42,011 nucleotides of DNA from a virus, in IMG/VR virus record IMGVR_UViG_3300021963_000246, positions 1 through 42,011 of that record, one strand, 5' to 3'. Below, piece by piece: positions 1 through 7,887 of the stretch (position 1 is its first letter; every line of letters starts with the position of its first letter). Both the position numbers and the translations under genes were made by a program. The notes below the pieces were generated by a model. It saw nothing but the letters and a program-made list of their open reading frames with translations. It did no database searches and had not been told where the DNA came from.

Positions 1-112
1 CAGCCTTTATGCGAGCAAACTGTTGGGCCAAACTTTCGCCCACGGGTTGACCTGGATTGTTTTGCAACCATTGGTTATATGCTTCTGCTTTATTTGGATC
101 GTAGCCGGCCAT
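1..112 (-). CDS. N-terminal part of an unidentified late gene (runs off the window)
   Basis: Reading leftward from an ATG at 112, 37 codons stay open to the window edge. The product begins MAGYDPNKAEAYNQW and is polar and Gln/Asn-rich, with no recognisable domain in the part visible. A ribosome site (TAGGA) lies about 8 nt before the ATG, and a GGTAAATA late-promoter-like box lies 18 nt upstream. That makes it probably a late, perhaps virion, gene. It diverges from the gp55 gene. A rightward frame covering 23-205 is the antisense shadow of this gene. Function is unknown. Confidence 0.6.
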   Translation of the reverse strand, partial: MAGYDPNKAEAYNQWLQNNPGQPVGESLAQQFARIKA

Positions 113-130
113 TTTTGTTTTCCTATAGCT

Positions 131-138
131 TATTTACC
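131..138 (-). promoter_or_regulatory. T4-late-type promoter (GGTAAATA) for the leftward gene at 112
   Basis: GGTAAATA on the minus strand matches the core of the T4 late -10 (TATAAATA). It lies 18 nt before the ATG at 112, with a TATAGGA ribosome site between them. Confidence 0.45.
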
Positions 139-169
139 GCTGTTAAAAACGGCGCAGTTTAACAAGAGG

Positions 170-197
170 TTGACAATTGTTGTAAATATGCTACAAT
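170..197 (+). promoter_or_regulatory. Sigma70-type promoter upstream of gp55
   Basis: TTGACA at 170-175 and TACAAT at 192-197 are separated by 16 bp, with a TATGC extension before the -10. The mRNA would have a leader of about 20 nt carrying AAGGAGA (204-210) before the ATG at 223. It would use the host polymerase, which fits early or middle expression of the late sigma factor and the genes after it. Confidence 0.7.
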
Positions 198-222
198 CCT
201 TATAAGGAGACCTTGTCATAAT

Positions 223-1119
223 ATGACTTTATTACCAAAAGCGGCACCTCGTGTCAATTATCTAAACAACAGAGACATCTTGAAAGAGATTCACCACAGC
301 AAGAACACCTATTGCTGGTATCGAGATCGAGCACTGGACCACCAATTTGATTTGATCCTACCTAGCCTGGACAAAATCAATCAACGCACCGTAGTGGAAG
401 CAAGAAAAAATCGTGCTGATCGTATCAAACGCGAAACAGGCGAAGTGATTGACCAAAAGAAAATTCCCAACACTGACCTGGTGTTTAGGATCACTTGCTG
501 GGATCATATCCCCATGGCGCCCAAAAAGATTACCAAAGCCGAAGCCAAACGCAAAAAGCTCGAGGACATCTTCGAACTGGACGATGTAGCAGAGGATCCC
601 TTGGCAGAACTGTTAGATGTGCCGGTACTGGATCTAAATCATGTGCGAGTGAACTTTCCACCGTTTGAACAGTACAGACTGGACGAAGACAAAAAGCCTT
701 ACATTGTGGGCCGTAGTCACTGGAAAGGTGATTTAGAAACTGGAGAGTTTTCTAAGGATCACGGCGAGATGACCAAAAAGCTGGCACTGATGTTTATGAA
801 ACTGTGCGAACGCTACGCCACTCGTTCTAACTGGCGCGGCTACACCTACAACGAAGAAATGCGTGGACAAGCTCTACTTCAACTTAGTCAAATTGGTCTT
901 CAATTTGACGAATCAAAATCGCAAAATCCCTTTGCTTACTATACCGCTGCTATCACTAATAGTTTTACACGAATTCTTAACATTGAAAAGAAAAATCAAA
1001 ATATCAGAGATGACATCCTGGAGATGAACGGCCTTAACCCATCGTGGACTAGACAGAACTCCGGCAAAGCTGGCATGGCTGCCATGTCCGGACCGGTTGT
1101 ATCTAGCTTGGATGAGTAG
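223..1119 (+). CDS. 55: Late-transcription sigma factor, T4 gp55-like, with a large internal insertion
   Basis: This 298-residue protein is a phage sigma factor that directs host RNA polymerase to TATAAATA-type late promoters. The N-terminus has NYLNNRDILKEI, which matches the NYVNNKELLQAI-type start of T4 gp55 as I recall it. The sigma region-2-like part runs from about residue 181 to 265 (TKKLALMFMKL, NWRGYTYNEEM, FDESKSQNPFAYYTAA, RILNIEKKNQ). T4 gp55 is about 185 residues. Here roughly 130 extra residues lie between the N-terminal helix and region 2, including a Lys-rich helix and an acidic stretch. The C-terminus ends in VSSLDE and appears to lack the hydrophobic clamp-binding tail of T4 gp55. 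The AAGGAGA site is 12 nt from the ATG. The gene heads the gp55-gp47-gp46 cluster. Confidence 0.85.
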   Translation: MTLLPKAAPRVNYLNNRDILKEIHHSKNTYCWYRDRALDHQFDLILPSLDKINQRTVVEARKNRADRIKRETGEVIDQKKIPNTDLVFRITCWDHIPMAPKKITKAEAKRKKLEDIFELDDVAEDPLAELLDVPVLDLNHVRVNFPPFEQYRLDEDKKPYIVGRSHWKGDLETGEFSKDHGEMTKKLALMFMKLCERYATRSNWRGYTYNEEMRGQALLQLSQIGLQFDESKSQNPFAYYTAAITNSFTRILNIEKKNQNIRDDILEMNGLNPSWTRQNSGKAGMAAMSGPVVSSLDE

Positions 1120-1125
1120 TATACT
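1097..1125 (+). promoter_or_regulatory. Sigma70-type promoter placing +1 on the gp47 ATG
   Basis: TTGTAT (1097-1102), a 17-bp spacer and TATACT (1120-1125) overlap the gp55 stop codon. The gp47 ATG at 1132 begins exactly 6 nt after the -10, so the expected start of transcription is the A of the ATG. The -35 match is partial. Confidence 0.5.
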
Positions 1126-1131
1126 AGCAGG

Positions 1132-2148
1132 ATGACTAATCTATTCCGCAAAGCCGCAATCTTCACTGACATACACTTTGGACTCAAATCCAATTCAACC
1201 TTGCACAATGAAGATTGTTTGGCTTTTGTAAAATGGGCCACTGCCAAAGCAAAAGAAGAGGGTTGCGAAACTGCCATGTTTCTTGGCGACTGGCACAACA
1301 ATCGAGCCAGCCTAAACATTGTCACCCTAAACTACAGCCTTCGATCACTGGAGCACCTGAATGCTAATTTTGACCGCGTGTATTTTATACCTGGGAATCA
1401 CGACCTTTATTATCGCGACAAGCGTGATATTCAAAGCGTGGAGTGGGCACGTCATCTCCCCAATGTGGAAATATGTAACGATTGGTTTAGTAGCGGTGAC
1501 GTCGTTATTGCTCCTTGGCTTTGCGGGGATGACCATAAACGCATTCCTAAGCTGACCGGCAAGTACATGTTTGGGCACTTTGAACTGCCGGGCTATTTGA
1601 TGAATGCCATGGTGGAGATGCCCGATCATGGAGAAGTACGCAGAGAAGACTTTGAGAATTTTGAACATGTATTCACCGGACACTTTCACAAGCGACAAAC
1701 CAAAAAGAACATTACCTATATCGGTAATGCGTTCCCTCACAATTATGCAGATGCTGGTGACGACGAAAGAGGCCTCACTATACTGGAGTGGGGAGCAGCG
1801 CCTGAGTTTCATGCTTGGCCTGCTCAACCGACCTATAGAGTATACGGTCTCGCCAACCTTATTGATAACGCTCCAACTCTTCTTAAGCCCAAGATGCATG
1901 TGCGTGTTGGACTAGACATTGAAATTTCATACGAAGAAGCCAACTTCATCAAAGAAACATTCATCCGAGACTACGACCTGCGTGAGATGTCGCTTATCCC
2001 AAACAAGAACTCAGACGTGGACACAGACATGGCACCTGGCGAGATCAAGTTTGAGTCAGTAGATCAAATTGTCACAGACCAACTCACAAACATCGAATCA
2101 GAATTTTACGACAACAAGCTACTGCTAAAGATTTATCAAAACTTATGA
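1132..2148 (+). CDS. 47: Recombination endonuclease subunit gp47 (SbcD/Mre11-like)
   Basis: This 338-residue metallophosphoesterase is the nuclease half of the gp46/gp47 complex. The complex resects DNA ends for recombination-dependent replication and host DNA degradation. The calcineurin-like motifs appear in order: TDIH near residue 13, GDWHNNR near 51, GNHD near 86 and GHFHK near 183. All metal-binding Asp/His/Asn positions look intact. Length matches T4 gp47 (339 residues). Its last codons overlap the gp46 start by 4 nt (ATGA), which suggests coupled translation of the two subunits. The start at 1132 has no good Shine-Dalgarno and sits 6 nt after a -10 box. Confidence 0.93.
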   Translation: MTNLFRKAAIFTDIHFGLKSNSTLHNEDCLAFVKWATAKAKEEGCETAMFLGDWHNNRASLNIVTLNYSLRSLEHLNANFDRVYFIPGNHDLYYRDKRDIQSVEWARHLPNVEICNDWFSSGDVVIAPWLCGDDHKRIPKLTGKYMFGHFELPGYLMNAMVEMPDHGEVRREDFENFEHVFTGHFHKRQTKKNITYIGNAFPHNYADAGDDERGLTILEWGAAPEFHAWPAQPTYRVYGLANLIDNAPTLLKPKMHVRVGLDIEISYEEANFIKETFIRDYDLREMSLIPNKNSDVDTDMAPGEIKFESVDQIVTDQLTNIESEFYDNKLLLKIYQNL

Positions 2149-3908
2149 TCCAAATACGCGACCTTACTGTTAAAAACTTTATGAGTGTGGGTGCTGCCAC
2201 ACAGGCTATCAATTTTGATCGCACGGACCTTACACTTGTGTTGGGTGAAAACTTGGATCTAGGCGGTGATGGATCAAGAAACGGCACTGGCAAGACCACA
2301 ATCATCAATGCCCTAAGTTATGCCTTGTATGGTCAAGCACTGTCAAACATCCGCAAAGACAACTTAGTAAACAAAACCAATGCCAAACACATGTTGGTCA
2401 GTTTAGACTTTCACATCAATGGCACAGACTACAAGATTGAGCGTGGGCGCAAGCCCAACGTACTTAAATTCTATGTCAACAACGAACACAAAGCCGCAGA
2501 AGACGAAGCACAAGGCGATTCAAGAGAGACACAAGATGCCATAGAGCGTATCATTGGCATGAGTCACGACATGTTCAAACATGTGCTGGCCTTAAACACC
2601 TACACAGAACCGTTTCTAAGTTTGAAGGCCAACGATCAACGCACTATAATTGAACAGTTGTTGGGTATTACCTTACTGAGTGAACGTGCAGACCGCATCA
2701 AAGAACTCAACCGTCAGACCAAAGATGCCATCCAGTCTGAAGAGTTTAGAATCCGTGCTGTACAAGAAGCCAACAAGCGCATTGAAGAACAGATTGCCAG
2801 TTTAGAAAAGCGCCGGACCATGTGGTTCAAAAAACAACAGGAAGATTGTGTAGGGTTTGAAACGGCCATTGGCGATCTTGAACACATTGACATTGATGCC
2901 GAAGTACAAGCACACAGAGACTTGGAAGCGTTTCACGTCAAGAAAAAAGCCATTGATGAGGCTAATCGATACATTCGACAAATTGCCGCAGATGATGTCA
3001 AGCAACAAAAACTTTTAGACAAACTTCGAACAGAGATTGCGGCCCTTGACGATCATAAGTGTCACAGTTGTGGACAAGATTTGCATGACAACAAACAAGA
3101 CGAACTCAAACAGGCCAAAGAAGAACTGTTGCGTGAAACTGCATTGCAGTTGTTGGCCAATGACACACAGCGCCAAGAGCATCAAGACACACTTGCCAGT
3201 TTGGGCGAGCTAGGCACCGCACCCACTGTGTTTTACGACACATTGGAAGATGCACTGAATCATCGCAACACTCTTAGCACCTTGCGCACTAGTTTGGATA
3301 CACGAAAAACGGAATCTGATCCATACACAGAACAAATTGCAGACATGCAAGGGCAAGCCTTACAAGTTGTAAGTTATGATCATTTGAATGAGCTCACTAG
3401 AGTGCAGGATCATCAGGACTTTTTGCTCAAACTGCTGACCAGCAAAGACTCGTTTGTGCGTAAGAAGATTATTGAACAAAATTTGAGCTATCTCAATCAA
3501 CGTCTAACACATTACTTGGATCGGATTGGTTTGCCACACACAGTGAAGTTCATGAACGACTTGAGTGTGAGCATCGAAGAACTGGGTCGTGAACTGGACT
3601 TTGACAACTTGAGTCGTGGTGAACGCAATCGATTGATACTCTCTATGAGTTGGGCGTTCCGTGATGTGTGGGAAAGTTTATACTCGCCCATTAACCTGTT
3701 GTTTATTGACGAGATGATTGACAATGGCCTGGACACACAAGGTGTGGAGAATGCCTTGGGTCTGTTGAAGAAGATGAGTCGCGAACGCCATAAGAGTATT
3801 TGGTTGGTCAGCCATAGAGATGAACTTACCAGCAGGGTAGAAAACATTCTCAAAGTTATCAAAGAAAACGGCTTTACCAGCTATAACACGGATGTAGAAA
3901 TTGCGTAA
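2145..3908 (+). CDS. 46: Recombination endonuclease subunit gp46 (SbcC/Rad50-like ATPase)
   Basis: This 587-residue SMC-type ATPase is the partner of gp47. Walker A (GSRNGTGKTT) lies near residues 43-52. Coiled-coil-like arms flank a zinc-hook CHSCG at residues 306-310. The ABC signature LSRGERN lies near 488-494, and Walker B (LLFIDE) plus a D-loop lie near 518-530. The order is that of Rad50/SbcC, and length is close to T4 gp46 (560). The ATG overlaps the gp47 stop. The 3' end overlaps the next gene's TTG start by 8 nt, so the radical SAM genes may be co-transcribed with it. Confidence 0.93.
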   Translation: MIQIRDLTVKNFMSVGAATQAINFDRTDLTLVLGENLDLGGDGSRNGTGKTTIINALSYALYGQALSNIRKDNLVNKTNAKHMLVSLDFHINGTDYKIERGRKPNVLKFYVNNEHKAAEDEAQGDSRETQDAIERIIGMSHDMFKHVLALNTYTEPFLSLKANDQRTIIEQLLGITLLSERADRIKELNRQTKDAIQSEEFRIRAVQEANKRIEEQIASLEKRRTMWFKKQQEDCVGFETAIGDLEHIDIDAEVQAHRDLEAFHVKKKAIDEANRYIRQIAADDVKQQKLLDKLRTEIAALDDHKCHSCGQDLHDNKQDELKQAKEELLRETALQLLANDTQRQEHQDTLASLGELGTAPTVFYDTLEDALNHRNTLSTLRTSLDTRKTESDPYTEQIADMQGQALQVVSYDHLNELTRVQDHQDFLLKLLTSKDSFVRKKIIEQNLSYLNQRLTHYLDRIGLPHTVKFMNDLSVSIEELGRELDFDNLSRGERNRLILSMSWAFRDVWESLYSPINLLFIDEMIDNGLDTQGVENALGLLKKMSRERHKSIWLVSHRDELTSRVENILKVIKENGFTSYNTDVEIA

Positions 3909-4752
3909 GATCAAAGTATTACACCTTGAACCCACCGATGTGTGCCAAGCCGCATGCCCAGCATGTGCTAGAGAAACTGACTCAAAGTTTCGCAAGGATC
4001 AAAAACATCATTTATCCATTGGGCACATACAACGACATTTCTCTGATCGCAGGATCAAGAGCCTAGACAAGGTTTTCATGTGCGGCAACTACGGCGATCC
4101 AGCCGCTGGTGCATATACTGGTGACATGTACAAATGGTTTAGACAGCTAAACCCCACAATCACACTTGGTATGAATACCAACGGTGCCATACAAAACACT
4201 TTCTGGTGGCATGAAATTGGACGCTTGTTCAATCAGTCCCAGGACTATGTGGTATTCAGCATTGATGGATTAGAAGACACCAATGGCGTGTATAGAAAAG
4301 GTGTTAACTGGACCAAGCTCATGCAAAATGCACAGGCATTCATTGAAGCAGGCGGTTCGGCACACTGGGATATGTTGATCTATCAACATAACGAACATCA
4401 AGTAGACGAGTGCGAGCAGCTGGCTCGCAACATGGGTTTCAAATGGTTTCGTGCCAAAGTCAGCAAACGACCACTAATTGGTAGACTGGAATGGCCACGC
4501 AGCTATCAAGCACACTCATTTGAAGGTGCTATAAAGTGTCATGCACAGCAAGAAAAAAGTGCGTACATAGATGCTCGTGGCAATCTTAGTCCGTGCTGCT
4601 GGATTGGTGCCACACAAACAGATTTTGTTCGCACTGATTCTGTAGTGGATTTTTATTCAAAGAAACATGCAACTTGTGTTGCAACTTGCTCAACAGATCA
4701 ATCACAAACAGCATTTTCAAATCAATGGCGTAAAGAGATAGAGTTATGTTAG
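3901..4752 (+). CDS. Radical SAM protein with SPASM-like C-terminus (copy 1)
   Basis: This 283-residue protein has the radical SAM cluster motif CxxxCxxC at Cys15, Cys19 and Cys22 (CQAACPAC), which binds the 4Fe-4S cluster that cleaves S-adenosylmethionine. Later core-strand motifs are CGNYGDP, MNTNG and FSIDG. The C-terminal GNLSPCCWIG followed by CVATC resembles a SPASM-type auxiliary cluster, as in enzymes that modify peptides or proteins. The start must be TTG at 3901: an in-frame TAG lies two codons upstream, and the next in-frame ATG would remove the cluster motif. It overlaps gp46 and, by 7 nt, its downstream paralogue. The substrate cannot be told from sequence. Confidence 0.85.
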   Translation: MRKIKVLHLEPTDVCQAACPACARETDSKFRKDQKHHLSIGHIQRHFSDRRIKSLDKVFMCGNYGDPAAGAYTGDMYKWFRQLNPTITLGMNTNGAIQNTFWWHEIGRLFNQSQDYVVFSIDGLEDTNGVYRKGVNWTKLMQNAQAFIEAGGSAHWDMLIYQHNEHQVDECEQLARNMGFKWFRAKVSKRPLIGRLEWPRSYQAHSFEGAIKCHAQQEKSAYIDARGNLSPCCWIGATQTDFVRTDSVVDFYSKKHATCVATCSTDQSQTAFSNQWRKEIELC

Positions 4753-5756
4753 CAACTTGGCATTTTCACATTGAGATCTCCAGCAAGTGTACCTTGCGGT
4801 GTCCTCGGTGTGCCCGCCAAGAAGTACCTGACAGTCTTATTAACACTGAATTAGATTTAGAGTTTTTTAAACGCAACTTCACTCCCGAGTTTGTGAGAAC
4901 CAATGTTGAGAAGATTACATTCTGTGGCGATGATGGCGACCCTATCTATGCACACGACTTGATCCCTGTAATTAGCTATCTTAAAAATATAAAACCTGTT
5001 GAAATTGTGATTGTCACTAACGGATCACACAAAAAATTAACTTGGTGGACTCAATTGGGTACTTTGTTGGACTCAAAAGATAGTGTTCACTTTAGTATAG
5101 ATGGATACGATAACGCCAGCAATAACTTGTATCGTGTAAACAGCGATTATGACAGCATCATTGATGGGTTACAAACATTGCGTAGCATAAGTGATTGCCA
5201 AATTGTGTGGGCTGCTATTGCATTCAAGTTCAACGAACATCATATAGACACAATGAAAAAAGTTGCCCGACAACTTGGTGTGGACAGATTTCAATTGACC
5301 AAGAGCACAAAGTTTGGCAGTGTGTATCCATCATATGGCGTGGATGATCCGTTGCAACCCAGCGTAAAATTTGTCAGCAGTTCACATCGCTTTGAACGTG
5401 AATTTACCCCTTTAACAGAAGCAGGCAAATGTACTGCGATTCCGCTCACAAACAACCGACTATTCAATCAAACTCAAAGTCGTAACGGTGTTACTCCGTT
5501 ATGCGAGATAGGCAACAAAGGATTGTACATTGATGCCCGCGGCAGGTTATTTCCTTGCTGTTGGGTAGCCAATAGATACAATCACAATTCAGACTGGCAA
5601 CAACTAGCAAACAACTTCGATCTAAACACAAAAACATTAACAGACGTATTAGCAGATAACTTTTGGGCTAACGAGTTCCAAACTTTCAAGTGGCAAGAAT
5701 GTCAAACCAAATGCTCTAGCGCATTAGTTGACGAAAACTACGCCACTTCTTGGTAA
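4746..5756 (+). CDS. Radical SAM protein with SPASM-like C-terminus (copy 2)
   Basis: This 336-residue protein has CTLRCPRC at Cys15, Cys19 and Cys22, the same positions as in the upstream gene. It also has the parallel motifs FCGDDGDP, VTNGS and FSIDG and a C-terminal GRLFPCCWVAN, then CQTKCSS. The two proteins are clearly paralogues, and this one has a longer middle part. The ATG lies inside the last codons of copy 1, so translation is probably coupled. No short precursor-peptide gene is visible beside them. Candidate roles are modification of a phage or host protein or peptide; this is inference. Confidence 0.85.
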   Translation: MLATWHFHIEISSKCTLRCPRCARQEVPDSLINTELDLEFFKRNFTPEFVRTNVEKITFCGDDGDPIYAHDLIPVISYLKNIKPVEIVIVTNGSHKKLTWWTQLGTLLDSKDSVHFSIDGYDNASNNLYRVNSDYDSIIDGLQTLRSISDCQIVWAAIAFKFNEHHIDTMKKVARQLGVDRFQLTKSTKFGSVYPSYGVDDPLQPSVKFVSSSHRFEREFTPLTEAGKCTAIPLTNNRLFNQTQSRNGVTPLCEIGNKGLYIDARGRLFPCCWVANRYNHNSDWQQLANNFDLNTKTLTDVLADNFWANEFQTFKWQECQTKCSSALVDENYATSW

Positions 5757-5790
5757 AAGGACTAACTATAGCACATAATCAAATTTGCAC

Positions 5791-6219
5791 ATGACATGGC
5801 TTTATCAAGATACCCCAATTGAGACACTGCCCGAAGAATGTGTAGGTTTTGTTTATCTAATCACAAATAATCTATCTGGACGCAAGTACATAGGCAAAAA
5901 ATTAGCAAAGTTTAGCAAAACAACATATAAAATAGTCAAACAAAAAAACGGCACAAAGAAGCGGAAGAAGATACGATCAAAGATCGATAGCGATTGGAGA
6001 GAGTACTACGGGTCAAGCCCAGAATTGACCGCAGATGTAATCAAATTAGGCACCGAAAACTTTACCAGAGAAATACTTTACTATTGTAAATCAAAATCAG
6101 AATGTTCGTACATTGAAGCAAGAGAACAGTTCACAAGAAAAGTATTAGAATCAACAGATTATTACAACGGCCATATTCAAGTTCGTGTGCATGGCTCGCA
6201 CATCATCAACAAACTTTAA
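5791..6219 (+). CDS. GIY-YIG endonuclease-like protein
   Basis: A small basic protein of 142 residues. The N-terminal GFVYLITN (residues 19-26) and KYIGKK (32-37) form the two-part GIY-YIG motif. A later WREYYGSS and a conserved-looking EAREQF (the probable metal-ligand Glu) follow. Such proteins are common in T4-like phages as free-standing or intron-borne homing nucleases. The frame also opens at a TTG at 5785, but ATG 5791 is preferred. The sequence right after its stop is a long non-coding, hairpin-rich stretch, so the gene and RNA may form one mobile unit. No separate DNA-binding repeat is evident. Confidence 0.7.
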   Translation: MTWLYQDTPIETLPEECVGFVYLITNNLSGRKYIGKKLAKFSKTTYKIVKQKNGTKKRKKIRSKIDSDWREYYGSSPELTADVIKLGTENFTREILYYCKSKSECSYIEAREQFTRKVLESTDYYNGHIQVRVHGSHIINKL

Positions 6220-6231
6220 TCACGACTCTGT

Positions 6232-6608
6232 GCTGAGTGTTTGACTCAGCCCCATTGAGGAACGGTGCAATACCCGGTCCAGACTTGGGCGTCAAAGGCA
6301 ACTGTTAACTTAAGGCAGCAAATGGTTTGGGCTCTGTGAAAAAGCAACCCATGCTCGTAGGATTTAGATCTATTCTGGATTACTAGGGTTCCGTTGATAT
6401 GTGAAGCTAGAGTAGGGGGTACCGGTCAACCGCCTCCGTGTGTGCAAACACAATCTCTTTAGAATAGATGACTGGGCTACTCGGATGATGCTCTCTCATG
6501 TTCACCGTGCATACGGTGAATTATGACCAGTTAATCTGGATGATACTAATTCAAGAAACAGTTAGTTGTTGAGCGATAGCGAAAACAACAGACTTGCGTA
6601 GCAAGTCT
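6232..6608 (+). ncRNA. Candidate structured non-coding RNA (unclassified)
   Basis: Nothing in 6220-6608 reads as a gene, but it is full of self-complementary pairs. A 7-bp hairpin pairs 6232-6238 with 6244-6250. A long-range 9-bp helix (ATCTATTCT/AGAATAGAT) pairs 6368-6376 with 6461-6469 and encloses smaller stems (6415-6420/6432-6437; 6441-6444/6449-6452). A perfect 8-bp stem with a GCAT loop spans 6501-6520. CCAG/CTGG pairs at 6527-6539 and GTTGTT/AACAAC at 6565-6589, followed by a terminator stem at 6590-6608. The strand is inferred from the GIY-YIG gene upstream and the terminator at the end. I could not match it to tmRNA, RNase P or a group I intron core by eye. Confidence 0.5.
6590..6608. 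terminator. Hairpin terminator between convergent units
   Basis: AGACTTGC, a 3-nt GTA loop and GCAAGTCT form a perfect 8-bp stem, followed by TT on the plus strand. It lies directly after the leftward gene ending at 6609 and at the end of the hairpin-rich region, so it may serve both directions. The U-tract is short. Confidence 0.55.
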
Positions 6609-6953
6609 TTAATCATCTAAGTTAGTATCTGGCCAATCTCTAAACAGTGCATGTTGTATTGTACCTGAAACAAACTGATTGAATGACTTGTGTTTCTCTT
6701 CGAGTTCGCCTTTGAGTGGTGCAACTCGTTTGAATGCTGAGTCCATTTGCGCCATGTCTCGAAACTCCATAATAATCATCCATTCGGGCATGTCTGCGAT
6801 TGAACGGAATCCCATCTTGCAACGAGTGATTCTGTAGTCCATCATTCGATCTTCTGAAACCAAATGATCAAAGAAACTTTTCATTCCGTTCACCCAGTCA
6901 AGGTCTGAGATGTCGCCTTCTTTGTCTGCCCAAATTGTGTATAAGTCTGCCAT
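6609..6953 (-). CDS. Small protein resembling DUF6614
   Basis: A 114-residue soluble protein. The pattern LYTIWADKEGDISDLDWVNGM, then YRITRCKMGF and WMIIMEFRDMAQMDSAFKRV, looks like the DUF6614 family, a small ferredoxin-like alpha/beta fold of unknown function. It is the last gene of the leftward unit that begins with the gp26-like gene, starting 2 nt after its neighbour's stop. It has no obvious catalytic residues. A role in the virion is possible from its position but not supported by the sequence itself. Confidence 0.55.
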   Translation of the reverse strand: MADLYTIWADKEGDISDLDWVNGMKSFFDHLVSEDRMMDYRITRCKMGFRSIADMPEWMIIMEFRDMAQMDSAFKRVAPLKGELEEKHKSFNQFVSGTIQHALFRDWPDTNLDD

Positions 6954-6955
6954 GT

Positions 6956-7390
6956 TTACTCCAGTGGTCCTAGTATTTCAAATCCCGCCATGTCGGATTT
7001 GTATAAGTGTGCTTGCTCAAGGTACAAGTATTGGAATCCACGTTCCTTGTAGATAGCACACTCTGTTTTCATTGTTTCAATGCCCAATCTCATCTTGGGC
7101 TTGTTGTAGTTCCATGCAAATTGATCGCACAGTGCGTTATGATCGTCGTAGCGTTTGATTAGACTAAATGCAACCAGCCGATCTTGATCATAATATCCAA
7201 TCACATCAGTCATTGAATCTGTGTATCGACTGTCAAATATAGGCATCACACTTGCAAAATGTTTGTATTTGCAGTAGTCTCTATAGATAGAATTTAACTG
7301 CTTGATATCAGGATCATGCAAGTACTTCCACTTTACACTTGGTGTATAGTTTGTTTTTGCTAGATCAATTCTGGCAAACTGATAACTCAT
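6956..7390 (-). CDS. Hypothetical protein, possibly GNAT/acyl-transferase-like fold
   Basis: A 144-residue protein rich in Tyr. The segment VIGYYDQDRLVAFSLIKRY followed by a helix containing GIETMKTECAIYKERG and then YLYLEQ resembles the strand-strand-helix-strand core of GNAT or aminoacyl-tRNA-protein transferase folds. The match is by eye and weak. It overlaps the upstream gene by 4 nt (ATGA) and leaves 2 nt to the DUF6614-like gene, so these genes are translated as one unit. Function is unknown. Confidence 0.55.
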   Translation of the reverse strand: MSYQFARIDLAKTNYTPSVKWKYLHDPDIKQLNSIYRDYCKYKHFASVMPIFDSRYTDSMTDVIGYYDQDRLVAFSLIKRYDDHNALCDQFAWNYNKPKMRLGIETMKTECAIYKERGFQYLYLEQAHLYKSDMAGFEILGPLE

Positions 7391-7887
7391 CTTGGATCCT
7401 GTCGATGCTGAAACAATCCCTGCAAGTACTCTTCTGGCCAGTTGTGATAGAAGCCTTTTTCTGCCATGGTGCGAGCTTTGGTGTTTAAGTCACTAAGACT
7501 TTGCACTAGAGCTAATGCATATTTGCCTTGATTCATGCATACACCGTTTACCATCTCAACGTCTGCGGGATGATCTTCAAGTGCAATAATATCTGCTTTT
7601 AGAAGATGTTCGTGATTGGCATTTTTTAAACTGCCGCTGAATATTTCATATGGCCAAGCCACAGGATCGTACACATAGATTATGACTTCACGATCGCCCA
7701 TGCCCCAACGTGCTTGATTCTTCAAATCAAAGTAGGGATCTACGCCTATTCGCACATCGTAACTTTTCTTCATGCGTGCTGAGCGTGCATAAGGACAAGG
7801 AGCCCAGCCGCCAAGAGCAGGATGTGGAACTTCCACAAAGTTCACAATCCAGTTTTCTATATCTTGAGTGACTGTTTCAATATCCAT
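7387..7887 (-). CDS. Conserved-looking hypothetical protein
   Basis: A 166-residue protein I do not recognise. The N-terminal part contains a striking motif (VEVPHPALGGWAPCPYARSAR, split here for reading at W) with a single Cys in CPYA. The middle is DREVIIYVYDP and the C-terminus is helical and basic. The ATG shares its A with the TAA stop of the upstream 62-residue gene (TAATG), and its own end overlaps the next gene by 4 nt. Tight coupling within a leftward unit headed by a baseplate gene is clear. A function is not. Confidence 0.6.
   Translation of the reverse strand: MDIETVTQDIENWIVNFVEVPHPALGGWAPCPYARSARMKKSYDVRIGVDPYFDLKNQARWGMGDREVIIYVYDPVAWPYEIFSGSLKNANHEHLLKADIIALEDHPADVEMVNGVCMNQGKYALALVQSLSDLNTKARTMAEKGFYHNWPEEYLQGLFQHRQDPR

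Noticed and set aside
181-188. TGTAAATA upstream of gp55 as a late promoter
   Set aside because: It lies inside a good sigma70 promoter spacer. TAAATA alone is frequent by chance, and a late promoter for the late sigma factor is not needed to explain the region.
5728-5779. Sigma70 promoter before the GIY-YIG gene (TTGACG and CATAAT)
   Set aside because: The two boxes are about 40 bp apart and no valid 15-19-bp pairing exists.
6232-6608. tmRNA, RNase P RNA or group I intron as identity of the structured region
   Set aside because: There is no tRNA-like acceptor or tag frame, no recognisable RNase P conserved blocks and no group I P7/P3 core found by eye, and no split gene around it.
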